DNA from: Macrophomina tecta
Taxonomy: Eukaryota > Ascomycota > Dothideomycetes > Botryosphaeriales > Botryosphaeriaceae
NCBI GenBank assembly: GCA_024180945.1
Contig: JAKSGN010000038.1
Location: 868,001 to 932,000, forward strand
Direction of reading: 5' to 3'
Length of the DNA stretch: 64,000 nucleotides
Shown: piece after piece, positions 48,727 to 61,445 of the stretch
Layout: each line of letters begins with the position of its first letter
Numbering within the stretch: the stretch's first letter is position 1
Notes under the pieces: model-generated
Database searches by the model: none
The model's input: the letters and a program-made list of their open reading frames with translations, nothing else
Told to the model about the DNA's origin: nothing
Translations under genes and position numbers: made by a program

Positions 48727-51398
48727 CATCATCCCCACCCCGCTACGCAGGGCCTGCCTCCGCCGCAACCTCACCTCCAACACCCGCGCCCCGGCGTACT
48801 CCAACAACAACACCAGCAGCATCATCCCAATTCGCCTCAACAGCCGCAGCGCCCACCGCAGCAGCAACCCACCACCCAAGGCCCCTACGCCTCTCCTCAC
48901 CAGCCGCAGCAACACCAGTCTCCGTACGTGAGCAACGTCCAAATCCCTCCCGGCCAGAATCCCCAGGAGGTCCCCTACTACGCGACTCACCCGAGTCCGT
49001 ACAGCACCAACAGCACTTCTGGCAGCTACACATCGTCAGGTAAGCCACACGCGTCGCTCGCGGCGAATCCCCGCGCCACCGCATCAAGACCTCGTAAGCT
49101 TCCCTCCGAGACGCGTCCAGACGCGTGCAAAAACAAACATGGAAAGCTTGCGCAGCAAAGCCCAGCTCCGGCTAACGCGTCTCCAGAGAATTCAGATCTC
49201 TCCATGGCCACCGCAACCATGAACAGGCAATTCCCGCCAATCTACCACACGCCGCAGTCCAATTCACCGGCGTCGATCCAGTCGCCGCAGCATGATCAGC
49301 ATGGCCGCCCGCTTTACGGCCAGTCGACCGCGCAAGTGCCGCAGAACATGTACTACCCGCCATACCAGATGCCGCAGCAATCGCCCTACGCGCCGCAACA
49401 ACACACTGCGCCTCTCCAGACCAACATGCCTCTGATGTCCCACCAGCAGCCGCAGCAAATGCAGCACCCTCCAGCCCACCCGCACACTCCTGGCCTGCCG
49501 GGCAGCCCCAGGACGAAGCTCAACCAAACTCCGCTGCAGAGGCCGCCTTCGGGCCTCGGCCCCCCTCAAGGAACGCCGACTGGACCTCCCGGCAGCGCCG
49601 GTAGCATGCACTCGGCCCCCGCCAACAACTCGAGTGTAAATCCAAATGCTGCGCCCGGTCCGATTCCCGCCACCACTCCGCTCGTGGTCAGGCAAGACCA
49701 AAATGGAGTGCAGTGGATTGCCTTTGAGTACTCGAGGGATCGCGTGAAGATGGAGTACACCATTCGCTGCGATGTCGAATCAGTCAATGTCGACGAACTT
49801 CCGCAGGAGTTCAAGACCGAGAACTGCGTTTACCCGCGTGCCTGCTGCCATAAGGATCAGTACAAGGGAAATCGCCTCCACTACGAGACTGAATGCAACA
49901 CGGTCGGATGGGCCCTCGCCCAGCTGAATCCGTGCTTGCGCGGAAAGCGTGGCCTGATCCAGCGCGCGGTCGATAGTTGGAGGAACAGCAACCAAGACCC
50001 GCGTCTGCGGAGTAGGAGAGTGAGAAGGATGGCCAAGATCAACAACAGGAAAGCAGTACAGGCGCAGCATGGGGGCCACATGGCAGGGCCCGGCGCTCCG
50101 GCCCCTGGTGTCCCTAATACTGCTGGCATTGCTGGGGCTCCAGGTGCCAGGCCTACGAATATGGGAATGGGCGGTCCGCAGTTGCACCACCATCATGAAC
50201 ACCCTGCAGGTGGGGCTCAAGGCGGACCTGATGACGTTAGCGGTATGTTTCCACAGATGTGACGAGCGCGTGATTTGAGATTGCGCATTTTTTGAAACGG
50301 ACTTTGCAATGATAATCATATCCTGTCGTTTTGTATTGCATTTGTATCGCATGTACATTACTCCTTGATGTAACTTTCCCCCCGCATTTGCACTGTCGTT
50401 TGTACTCGTTTGTACCCATTGTCATGCACAACACCCATACCCTGGCGCAGATCATAGATCTTCAAGCAAGGTCACGGCAGCTAATCTCTTATCTCGGTGT
50501 AGCCGGAAATGAGTACAATGAGACCTCCCACACGCACCACCACCAGGCTCCTACCGGGCAGGCCGGTGCGGCGAATGGTGACGTGAGGCCGGCCAATAAT
50601 TTCTATCCTGCCTACCCCACAAACCAGCCCACCAACGCTTCCGCTGTACCACCTATGGACCACCACATGGATCACGTCTCCTCGCGACCCCCGCCACCCC
50701 ACGCCACGGCCGCTACGACCAAGCAGCAGGAAGACGAAGAGCGCAACCTCGAGCTTTTCGGCGACCTGCCTGAGGCCAAGCGACGCAAATTCATTCTCGT
50801 CGACGATTCTCAGAGAGGCACGCGTGTTCGCGTACGCGTCATGCTCGACCAGGTGAACATGGAAGAAATGCCTGATTCTTACCGCAAGAATAACTCCGTG
50901 TATCCCCGCTCGTATTTCCCCACTCAAATGCAATCCCCACCAGCGTCTCCACGAGGAACTCGTTTCTTCGACGACCCGGACGATGAGAAGGACGAGGGGA
51001 GCGGAGGTGCCATGCCAATCACTGGTAGGACTCTGGTTCCAGTTCCGATGATGGACGGCTCGGAAGCGAAGGTTCCGCGCCCGCGCATGACGAGAGCGAA
51101 GAGAAACAAGGAGGTGACTCTCAACGATCTGGGCTACCGCATGACTTGGAGCCAGAGTAGAGTATTCGCAGGAAGGACACTCTTCCTACAGAGATCTCGT
51201 AAGTTTTGGCTCCATCAAATGCATCTAGAGTAGTCAAAGCCAATACTTACAAATACTACAGTGGACGCCTACCGCAACAAGATGCGAAGCACCATGGTCG
51301 CAGCAGGCCAAGAGGTCGCACCGCATTTTGAGACGCGCGTGGGGAAGAGGCGGTGGTTGGAGCGGAGCAAGCGTGCGAAACGCGAGGCCTCGCCTTAA
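48727..51398 (+). CDS. Gln/Pro-rich regulator-like protein with two tandem domain copies, MedA/Acr1-like candidate (5' end open)
   Basis: At least 733 residues from exons 48727-49039, 49187-50242, 50503-51198 and 51262-51398. The first exon here starts at acceptor CTGCCAG, with branch-like CGCTAAC upstream; no in-frame ATG exists, so a 5' exon is missing from the model. The intron at 49040-49186 is open in frame but has an ideal GTAAGC donor, GCTAAC branch and CTCCAG acceptor. The N-terminal third is Gln/Pro/His-rich. A folded domain (about residues 271-385) shows VNVDELPQEF, CVYPRACC and RGKRGLIQRAVDSWRN. A diverged second copy (about 550-711) shows VNMEEMPDSYRKNNSVYPR and AGRTLFLQRS. This domain plus Gln-rich disorder resembles DUF8032-type proteins and possibly the Medusa/Acr1/Ren1 developmental regulators; that naming is from memory and tentative. 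It is probably nuclear. Confidence 0.75.
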
Positions 51399-53113
51399 AT
51401 ACCTGCCTGCCCTGGTCTAATCTCACGATGATCCGCGTAACCTCGAACAGCAGCGGCACCCGCACGACTCAAAGGACCCGGCGTCGGGCGGGAGTCTTTC
51501 CAGATTAGGCCCACACCCTCCGCTGTCAACGATTAACCGAACGGGCCGGGAAAATTGGGATCCCCTTCCCTACGGCTAATCGATTCCCACGCGCCAGGGG
51601 ACAGGGGTGTACTCCACCTTCCCGGCTTGACCGCTGCAACGTTTGCGGCGTCGGGTGTGATCCGATTTGTGCAACTCCCCTTCCTCATTTCTCATTGCTG
51701 AATCACCTTATCCTAAGCTACCGCTATCACACCCTGGCTGGCTTATCCTGGTTATCGACGCGGCCCGGTATACATGGCCGGCAAACGTGCTGTTCCCATC
51801 TCGCCACCACTGTTCCATGCAATGGTGGCCCTTTCCTGTTTCGATGATGGCTGCGCGGTAAAACTTCCCCCAAAACCTTCCTCAAACGGATTAACCTCCG
51901 AGCTGTAAACTTGCTTCTTACATCCAACTTTCTTCGGGTTTGCCGGCGCTGACGTGTGGACCGCGAGGTTGTATTTTCCTTTTGACTCCGTTGATGTCTT
52001 TCCTTTGTTTTACGTGATGGATTATAAGACTTGCTTCAATGCTTAATGTGCGTGGATGATTAAAGGTCGGGATTTGGGAGGATTTTTCTTGTTTCTTGTT
52101 TTGGTGCGTTAAACCTGGGTGTCCTAGTGCGTTCTGGGGGGGTTCATGGATGCTTTACGCATTGCGATCGACGGTTTTGCGACGTAGTGTCGGCCACCTT
52201 CCTGCGAAGCTGTTCACGCGTCTTGCTCTCGACATATGCGCCACCAATATTGCCTCTAGTAGGGAACTCGGGCAGAAGGCCGATGATCGAGGGTGGACGG
52301 GTGTTTGCTTGCATTAGTGTGGCTGCAGGCATAGCCTGTATGGTACCTTTTACCCCACACAGTCCTGCTTTGTTTTTTTTTTTTTCTCTTCCTAGTTCTG
52401 GGGCTCTTATCTTTTTCACTCTCAAGGCGCAGCGGGACGGGACGGGAAAAGAAATGACACGAAAAATAAAGCATCGACGCAACCGCATATGCTGATTAGC
52501 TTATTTCCCCTCCATCTTCGTCTTCTTTCTCAACATATTCTTTGGACTGTGTCTTGTGAAGGGTAATATTTGGTGTCGTTTGGGAGAACTAAGAGGTAGG
52601 ACCCTAGTTTTTCTCATCTCGATAACCGACCCGCTACTACCTGGTCGATGTTCTGTAGCAGTCTAACCCTGCTCTCCCGCCCCATAGAGCCAAGTTCCTT
52701 TCTTGAAATCCTCGTCTGTAAATGGCTCACTCCCTCCTGCCTCGATAAACCCGGTGACCTTGATTCCCGTCTCGCCTGATTGACTGGTCGCCGCCTCATC
52801 ACGCCAGCGCGGGATGATGGCCGAAGTCACAAACACACACACATATGCGCTCTTGGATAAAGCCCCTTCTCATCTCCACCGTCTTTCCTTGCTGGCTATC
52901 AGACGCTAGCCAGCTGCCCTTCCCTCGCTCGGATGCTTGTTATGCTTCCCGCTACAGAGCACCCTAGTTCCTTTCCCCCCCACTCGCTCATCTCGTTTGC
53001 TTTCTCAGCGGTCGGTCGCCCCCGCGTTTACCTGATCGAGTATAGTACGCTGAGATAGAGTGCGTTCTCTCGTGTCCTGCGTTCTTGTTGCCGTATCGAG
53101 TTAGATAGGGCGA

Positions 53114-53159
<46 letters not shown>

Positions 53160-53167
53160 CGACGACG
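53114..53167. repeat. (GAC)n microsatellite
   Basis: About fifteen perfect GAC/ACG units, then a short interrupted extension, lie in non-coding DNA downstream of the regulator-like gene. Confidence 0.9.
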
Positions 53168-55806
53168 CTCTCCCTCACTCGCCACTAGCAGGTCGATCAG
53201 GACGACGCTCTGGGCGGCGGTTTGAGGAGGCGAGATAGGACGAAAGGGCGGAGGAGGTGTGTGTAGGTTTTTATTACGTTGGCTTTCCTTCCCTTCCCCT
53301 TCCCCTCCCCCCCTTAGGATGAGACGTGGGGAAATAGTTCATAGGATATTTCGGTCTATTGTTTTATCTTATTTTGAATTACTTGAGGAGGGCTCTTGTG
53401 CCGGTTACCTCGTCTTTGTGCTTTTATTTTCTTCTAATCATTCTTCGTCGCTTCTTCATTGCTCTTCGATGGAGGTGAGCGTGATGGCTGTGTGTACAAA
53501 AAAAACCATGAATCGCCTTGTCTGCACGAGTGTTTTCTTTTTTTTTTTTTTTTGCGTAGTGCACTCCGGACGCTTGGCCTCGGCTACGCCAGGGGCGTAG
53601 GTACGGGTTACGCTGAACGAGTGCGAGGGGGACAGTGGCGTCGTCCCGTGCCGTAAGGCTCGCTCCTGTCCTTTCCCCGGGCACAACCAACGATACCCCT
53701 GATGAGGCAATATTGTGGCAGCGTCGGGGAAGGGTGCGAAGCATATCATACGACGCATGCGACGGCGGTCTGTTGCGGGGCGTGGGGTGTATGTAAAGGT
53801 AGCTGCGTAATGGAAGCGAAGCTTCCCTTGCCTTTCGTCGCTCGTTAGCCTCACTGTCGTTGATTCAGCTTTGTGTTTTCGCCGCTCCTCCCACCCTCTC
53901 CCTCACACGCGCGTTTTCTTTTGGGAGGAAGAGCGGCGGCATTGTTGGGCCGGGATGGGATGGCTAGCGGTGAACAATTAGGTCTGCGCCAGGGTTGGGA
54001 CAAAACGGTTTGGTTTAAGGCGAACGTCGAGATGGGGCCGGTGGTTGGTATTGGGATGATGCCTGCACGCGAAGTTTCTTTTTATACAACGGTTCGTAGC
54101 GCAAGTGCGGCTGAGTGGTCGGCCGCAGCAACCTTGACAGGAATTCCTGACTAGTGCTAAAATCAGGAGCACGAGATATTGGATTGCAGCATTTACCTCG
54201 CGGCGGCGCTGGAATGCTATTTCTTGTCAGCTCCTTCTTGCTTCCTCTCTCGTCGTACCGCGCGTTACCAAGACGTGGGATACGCAAACCGGCTGATACG
54301 AGAGTGAGACATTTTCTAATGGGGATCATCGCTGGATGCTCCCCCAACTCTCGACTCAGTTCTGTAAAGTCCGAACTGGACCTGGCACCATGACCGTTTC
54401 TTTTGCGCCAGCGAGGCCTGGCCCTGCTGGCCCGGAACAAAGCGGTCGGCAAATTGCTCTCTCACGTTTCCGCCCTTCTTTTCCCTTTTCCTCTTCCCCG
54501 TCGTACCATTGGTGGCTATCGTCCGCCGGTCACAGCGCTTTCTTTTCCACACCGTATGTGTGTACACGAGCACTGATTCGCGAAAAGCCGGCGATCACAC
54601 GGGTAGTGTCGGAGAAGACGGGACGACCTTCTCCATGTCGAAACATTAGGGAAGAGGATAACTGACTTGCATAAAACGACGGTGTGTGAGACGTGATAAC
54701 CAAACGTCGTTACGTCAGGGCCAGAACAGATTTCAGGTACGTTTTCGGCACGACAACTCCACAATTCGTGCCCATGTGCGGAGTATAATCCGGCTGGCAG
54801 CATCGGGGGATTTTCTCGTTTCTACCCTCGTCCTCTGATCTTTGCCTGAATCCTGACGAGGTGATGGAGAGTGGGCACATCATTTTTGCTCGTCAGAAAG
54901 ACCTCAGCAAAAAAAGAGCTCGTTCCCAACGACTCCACAACGACTGATCATATTTTCTCTCCCCCCCCCTTCTTTCCTGTGGTTGGGTTTTCCTCTTCGT
55001 CCCCGCTCGCTCGGCGCCAGGCAACAGGGTGAAAATCTTTCTTACTGGCGAGAGTTAGACTTTTCTAAGACATCTAGTGGGGTTTGTTGAATCCACGGGG
55101 ACAATTCCTGAGTCGAAGCTGCTGCTGATGCGCGAGAGCGCTGAGCAAGGCAATCACAGCAGGCAAGCAGTCACGCGTGGGTTGCCTGTCGGAAAAAGAG
55201 AGGGCTGGCTGCGTCGGGACAGTCGGTTTTTGATCCGCCACTTTTTTTTTCCTTACCTGAACGGACCCCTCCGCTGCTGGTACGCGTCTCTGAAACCTTG
55301 ATCTGGCTCTACTGCCGATTACGAAGCGGGCCCCCTCTTTTTTTCCCTCCCTCCCTCTCTTTCGTTGCCATGTGGTTTATGCCACCAAAGACATGCAGGT
55401 GGATAATATTATGCGGAATACATTACCTGGTCGGCCTCAGACGGGCAACAAGCACAGTTGTGCATTGCGGACGGGCGCGCCGGTTTCCTCCGGGTCTTTG
55501 GGCTCGCCGTTCGAGGGCCTGGCTGAGGACTGTGCCGGCAATACGCGTTACGAAATGTACGTCGTGTGCATGTTTCAATGAAGTTTTTGGGGGCGGAGAA
55601 GGGCATAAGCAGGGGCGGAGATAAAAAAAAAAAAAAAAAGAAGAGATGGGCTGGTATGTAGGGAGCGAGAGGGCGTGCAGCAGCAGCAGCTCATGCATGG
55701 CGCAGGCGCAGCAGCACCAACGCCTCGCATTTTGATACAGCGCGCATGGCGGGAAGGGCCCGCCTTCGTTGCTGATCGGGTGCGAATCCGCTATCCGAAG
55801 GTCTGC

Positions 55807-55840
55807 AGGCGCAGGCGGCACAGGCACAGGCACAGGCACG
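55807..55840. repeat. (GGCACA)n short tandem repeat
   Basis: About four GCACAG hexanucleotide units were seen in intergenic DNA. Confidence 0.7.
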
Positions 55841-57612
55841 GAGGAGGGGGAGAGCTGAGGCCAGGCGCAGTCCAGGCTGTTGGATGTGCTGCACGCTTCA
55901 TGCAGCGTTCTCTTCGCTCCGGCTGGGCTGCGTATGGCCAGCGGGCCGCCCGGTTCCCGCGGCATGCTTGGTGGTGGCAGATGACAGCTTCTGACTGGAT
56001 CATCATCGCGCTCAGTTCCTAGATTCGGGCTCACCGGTCAAAGTGGGCAGGATTCTCTGGGTCCTAGCGGTGGAAACAGCCGTTGCTTGGCGGGCGAGCG
56101 CCGCGAGCCACCAGCGGACCGAAACGAAACCAAAGCGGGCGTGCCGGCCGACCGAGGCGCGTCGGGGATGAGCAGTCGCAGATGGAGATGGGCAACGAAG
56201 TGATGAGGGCGAATGTGGAGATGGGTTCCTGGCGCTGTGGAGAGCGGAGGGTTCGTGGTGTTGGGCCAGGGAAGCTGTTGCTGCTGGTCAGACCCGCCGG
56301 CCTCAGGCTCGGGGCGACACAGAGGTGCTCGCACCAATCTCCTAGGCTTTTGCGCGTATTTGGCGCGCTTCAGGACGAGCTCGTGATGCCGCGAGAGTGG
56401 CGCAATGCGATGGAGGATGAGCAGACGAGGCCACGGCAGCATGTACCCGGAACATGGCATGACTTCGCAGCGCGACTCGACAGAGGTAGGCTGAAGCTCG
56501 GCGCCGTGCATGTTGGACCACGCTGCCGAAGGGAGCCGGAAGACAGAGTGCTCAAGAGGAGTAGCGTCCCACGATGTTCCGGAGCGGATGGCTCGAGTTT
56601 TGGATCTTGCAGAGCACCCACCGAGAGCCAGGCCAAGGCGGTGGGCTAAGCTCTCGGGCAATATGCACCCCGCAACGCTGGCGGTCTAGACGTCGTGCGG
56701 GGGATCTTGCGGGCATCCGTGCTATCGTGAAGACTCAAATTTGGTGGAGGACGCGGGTGCTTACGTACGTGGTGGATCTGCAATTGCGTGGGCCTCTGAT
56801 TGATCGCAACGCTTATAGCGTCGTCGCAGCCTCCGCATCGTCTCTTGTATACTTTAACGTTCTTTCGACTTCCAAAAACATGACGGGCGCTGCTCCGCAC
56901 ACAGACCTGCCGCCGGCAGCGCACGGTCGCCGGCCGTGGGGCCATGACGATGCCAGCCTCGGACACGAACCTCTCTTCCCATGAATGACGTCGTGCCGCC
57001 CGCAAAGCGAGCGATTGAGGGAAAAAACGAGACTGGAGGGGCGGGTCGAGGGGCCTCGTGAGCAGCAGACCGGGCGGCGGCTCGTATTATCGATGTTTCT
57101 CGTCGGTGGTGGCGGTGTCGTCGCAACATCGTATCCAGAGAGGGAGGCGTCCATTCCTGTCGCACCGCCCGCCCGTCGCCCGTCGCCCGTCGCCCGCCAG
57201 CGCCAGCGCCAGCGCAGCCCATGGCCAGCTTCTCCAGCAAGTCCATCCGGACGTGGGCTGGCGGCGCGCTGAGCCCGCTGGAGGATCTGCGCAATCGATA
57301 AGAGGCGCGGCGGTGATTTGCGGGGGATGTGCTATTTCGGGCGGACGTTGCTGGGGCAGGCTGCCCATCAACAGCGTCCAAACCTTGTTTCACCCAGACC
57401 AGCTCCAAGTCCAGCGCTCTCTGTGCCTCCGCCCGCGCCCACAACTGCTGCAAAAACGCCCGCGCCGTGCGAGCCACTGTTCGCGCACACGCCCCGCTCG
57501 TTACATCCCGCCACCGCGCCGCAGCCCTGCCGTGCCGTGCGGCAGTGCGAAGCTTTGCAACCCTGCTGCCAGCCAAGGCAGCCCGCAGCCGCGGACCGCG
57601 TGAAACGCGAGA

Positions 57613-59727
57613 ATGTCCTCCCAACCTCCTTTTCGCAGCACCTTCTCCGACGACAACGCCGGCGACGACGACGGCCACTTCTCCCTCCCACCGTCCTATG
57701 CGTCCCATGCCGCGCAGCCCGCGCACCTAGCTGCTGCCGTCCCTGACCACTCGCCGCCGCCGCCGCCGCCGCCCCAGCATCGCGATCTCACGAACTTCGC
57801 TCCCGGTGCCTTCGCATCCACACCCCCCAGCATGGACAACCTAGGTGAGTCTGTCCCCGGCGCCGGCATCACCGGCATTGCCCTCGGCATCGCAAATGCC
57901 CATCCGCGCGAGAGCGGCCTGTACGCTTTGCCCGCCGCTGAAGCCGACCCTCAATGGCACCGTTCTGGAGCTGGTTGGTAACCATCTCTCAGGAAATCAG
58001 CCTCAGTCCTACGAGGCCTACTCCCCCTACTCCCGCGGCTCGCCCCCCGCCTTGAATCCCGCCGCGTACAATTCCCAGGAGCCGCTCACCCATCCCAGCG
58101 CCAACGACTCGCGACCCTCCCTTAACAGCCACTCTAACCACTCCGCCAACGACGGGTACTCCTCCTTCTCGGACGACCCCTACAACTACCACTCTAGATC
58201 CGCTCCCTTCGGTGCCATCGATCCCAATGAAATCGAAGACGACGGCGATGATGGAATCCCCGTACAACCGAAGCGCAAGACTCTGCTCGGCAAGAGGGGT
58301 GTCGCCGCAGTCGGTGCCGCTGGCGCCGCCGGTGCTGGTGCTGGTCTCAACCATGATGGAAGCGGCAACTACGGTCCTCTGCCCGGCGGAACCACCGAGT
58401 ACTCCCACGATGCCCGCGGCGTAGAAAAGAGCGCATGGGGCGCTGCAGCAGCCAACAAGAACGGCAAAAAGCGGTTATGGACAATCGTCCTCGCCGCTCT
58501 CGTCGTAATCGCTGTGATTGTGGGCGTCGTGGTTGGTGGCATACTCGGAAGCAGAGCTGGTTCGCCAGACGACACTAAGGACCCTGCGGCCGCGGCCCAG
58601 AACGACCAACAGAAGAACGGCGATCTGGACAAGGATTCCGACGAGATCAAGAAACTGATGAACAACCCCGATCTTCACCGCGTTTTTCCCGGAATGGACT
58701 ACACTCCTCTGAACGCCCAGTATCCAGACTGCTTGCACAACCCACCCAGCCAGAACAACATCACCCGTGACGTCGCTGTGCTCAGCCAACTCACCCCTGC
58801 GATCCGTCTGTATGGAACCGACTGCAATCAGGTAAGAAGTGTTTGGTATTTGAGTGAAGGATCGTGCAACTGACGCAAGCGCTGTCGCAGACTGAGATGG
58901 TTCTTCACGCCATCGACCGTCTTGGCATCTCCGATTCAACCAAGGTCTGGCTCGGTGTATGGCTTGGCAACAACGACACCACCAATGACAGGCAAATCGC
59001 CCAATTCTGGCAGATCCTCGACCAGCACAAGGCCGACCCCTTCGCCGGCGTCATTGTTGGCAACGAAGTTCTCTACCGCAAGGACCTGACGTCGGACGAG
59101 CTGGCCAAGATTTTGGCCGACGTGAAGAAGAATCTCACGGATCACAACTGGGACCTTCCGCTCGCGACCTCGGACTTGGGCGACAACTGGACCGAGGACC
59201 TGGCTAGCGAAGTCGACGTCGTCATGGCCAATATCCATCCCTTCTTCGCCGGTGTTGAAGCCCAGCAAGCGGCTAGCTGGACATGGAGTTTCTGGCAGAA
59301 CCACGATGTCGCCGTCACCAAGAATCTGCAGGGAAAAACCCACGTCATCAGCGAAACGGGTTGGCCCTCCGGCGGCGGTAACGACTGCGGCGAGTCGACC
59401 TGCACGAGCGACACCCAGGGCAGTGTCGCCGGTATCAACGAGATGAACATATTCCTGGACGACTGGGTTTGCCAGGCGCTAAAGAACGGTACTGAATATT
59501 TCTGGTAAGCCCTGCCTTATGCAAATCTTCTTGGAGGCGCTCCTTGCTGATTCCGCATAACTAGGTTCGAGCTCTTCGACGAGCCTTGGAAGATCAGGTA
59601 CAACACTAAGGACGAGAATTGGGAAGACAAGTGGGGCCTCATGACAGTCGACCGCGAACTCAAGAACGGTGTCAAGATCCCTGACTGTGGCGGCCAGCAG
59701 GCCACGCTTCCGTCGAAGAAGAGATAA
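57613..59727 (+). CDS. btgC: BtgC-type GH17 endo-1,3-beta-glucanase, type II membrane protein
   Basis: About 615 residues or slightly more. Clear exons: 57993-58831, 58891-59504 and 59565-59727, with introns 58832-58890 and 59505-59564. The N-terminal exon starts at 57613. It ends either at 57844 (GTGAGT donor, phases fit acceptor 57992) or further on; see findings. The order is a Pro/Ser/Asp-rich cytosolic region, one membrane span ([20 protein letters not shown]) with basic residues before it, then an extracellular GH17 barrel. The catalytic acid/base Glu is in VGNEVLYR and the nucleophile Glu in [18 protein letters not shown] follows the last intron. The enzyme would hydrolyse internal beta-1,3-glucan bonds during wall remodelling. 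The type II topology matches Aspergillus BtgC. Identification is firm; the N-terminal junction is not. Confidence 0.9.
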
Positions 59728-60398
59728 TATCGGTTTCGAGGTAAAAGGATTTGCCGGATTGTTTTCCCTCGTCATCTGGAAGGATTCTTTCCTGCTCTCT
59801 TGTAATGGCTATTGTACATGGGCGGTTTTTTTATTTTTATTTTTTTGTGAACTTTTCATCCATCATCCCCTCATTGGGACAATGTGTGGATGAAGGGCTT
59901 GGGTAAGTAAACATTGCGGGGCATCGTTTACGCATCGAGGATAAGTCGGAGGAGTACGTGAAATCTGCACGCGTTGGATCGATAAGGGATCAGTCAGTCA
60001 GTCTGGCGACATTGATTCCCCATATTTTTTTCCCTTTTTTTTTTTTGGACAGTGCTGAAGCTCGGGTGTGGGAATGGTTTTTTCTTTTCGTCTGGCATGT
60101 TGCATGATCATCATCCACGGAAAAGTGGCTCGTCATACCGGGATTTCCTATCGAACCGGCAGATACAGGATTGGTGGAGGGGCATGGTTGGTGGCGGAGC
60201 ATTTTACACCTCCCTGGAAAATGGGAGGGGTTTGCATTGGTGGTGGTGGGACTGGGTCATGGATGAGGCAGCTGCGGTTTGGATCCTGCCTGATGATGGC
60301 GAGGGAAGAAAAAACTTTAATGATCTCGTTTGTTTTTTCTTCCTTTTTCATCTGGTCGCACACGATTTATTTGGTTTGGGGGAAAGGGAGAAAGGGTT

Positions 60399-60443
60399 TG
60401 GGATGGGATGGGATGGGACGGGATGGGATGGGACGGGATGGGA
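60399..60443. repeat. (GGGAT/GGGAC) pentamer repeat
   Basis: About nine GGGAT or GGGAC pentamers lie in a row. G-triplets at short spacing could form a G-quadruplex on the plus strand. The sequence is non-coding as far as can be seen. Confidence 0.85.
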
Positions 60444-60774
60444 ACGCGCAGTGGAAGGTGACAGGAGGATTACTCCTAATAGTCATGTGGACTTTCCGTC
60501 TGCTTTTTCCACCCCAATTTGCCCTCCAAAGCCGACTGTAGATAGCATTGATGAGTGATGGACGAGGGCTGCGGGTAGGAGTAGTGGTAATAGTACTGCA
60601 AGCGTGCGAAAGAGTGATCGCTGCATGATGGGAGGCGTGTCGATATTTTATTCTCCCTTTTGCTGTTTCCCTCTCCTTCGCGTCGATGATCTGCGTCCGT
60701 AGACGTGTCTGTCTAGTACCTTTACTTGCCTGTCTGGTGCTTTGAGTCTACATTGATGGCTGTGGGTACTGCGA

Positions 60775-60808
60775 ACGGCGGCGGCGGCGGCGGCAGCGGC
60801 GGCAGGAG
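60775..60808. repeat. (GGC)n microsatellite
   Basis: About ten GGC units, with one AGC interruption, lie in intergenic DNA. Confidence 0.8.
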
Positions 60809-61445
60809 GGAGGAAGGAATAGCCAGTCCAACAGCAGCATGGCCGGTCTGATTACTTGGTCCTCTCATAAATGGCACAAGATACTTCTGCTGACAATGGC
60901 CTCGGTGTGATAAGCTACGAAACCTACGAAGATACTACCGCCAGCCCGGGTTGCTGTCGTGCTGTTCCACGAGGCTTAATTACTTTGGTCTGTGCGCTGA
61001 AGACATTGTTGACGAACACTGAAGGTTCCTTGCGTTGGAAGTGGTCGCCGCCGGCGGGATACGGAATGGACTTGCCTCATATCAAAGAGCGAGTCGGACT
61101 ATCAAAAGATTCTGTTATGCACGATATACTACGTATGAGTTTTGCATTCGTGAGCGATTCAAGAGCCCAGATCAAGCTGTCCAGCTCTTCATGTGGTTCG
61201 CATGCTGTGATTCCCCGTCAGTGCGGACTGTTCAATCCGGCCTGGCGGTAGGCACTCTCGAGCGGGTGATGTCACCTGGTACGTCCTTTGGCGTGCTGCG
61301 ATGAGTATCTGAACTTGTCCGCCGGTCACCGCCGCCACCCGTCTCCTCACTTCGACCAGTCACCTCAACGCCTTGCAATCTCCATCCCGCCGGCTATGGT
61401 CCTACCACCTTCAAAGCCCTTCGCTCGGGTCCCAAAGCCCTTAAG

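Larger units (their letters stand above)
51399..57612. other. 6.2-kb intergenic stretch, no gene recognised
   Basis: This lies between the regulator-like gene and the GH17 gene. It contains T-rich tracts (52372-52385, 53540-53553), a poly-A run (55622-55639) and microsatellites. The right end should be the leader and promoter of the glucanase gene. No frame has a recognisable domain. Confidence 0.5.
59728..61445. other. Intergenic, with repeats, no gene recognised
   Basis: The 3' region of the glucanase gene is followed by repeats at 60399-60443 and 60775-60808. A 126-codon frame at 60871-61251 has no recognisable domain and is not called. Confidence 0.5.

Noticed and set aside
48524..48931. 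Thr/Phe-homopolymer frame over the CAC and poly-T tracts
   Set aside because: It is translation of microsatellites. The downstream Gln/Pro-rich frame with conserved domains is a different frame.
60871..61304. 126- and 89-codon frames upstream of BTB copy 5
   Set aside because: They have no recognisable domain and no splice link to the BTB exons. I could not support a gene.
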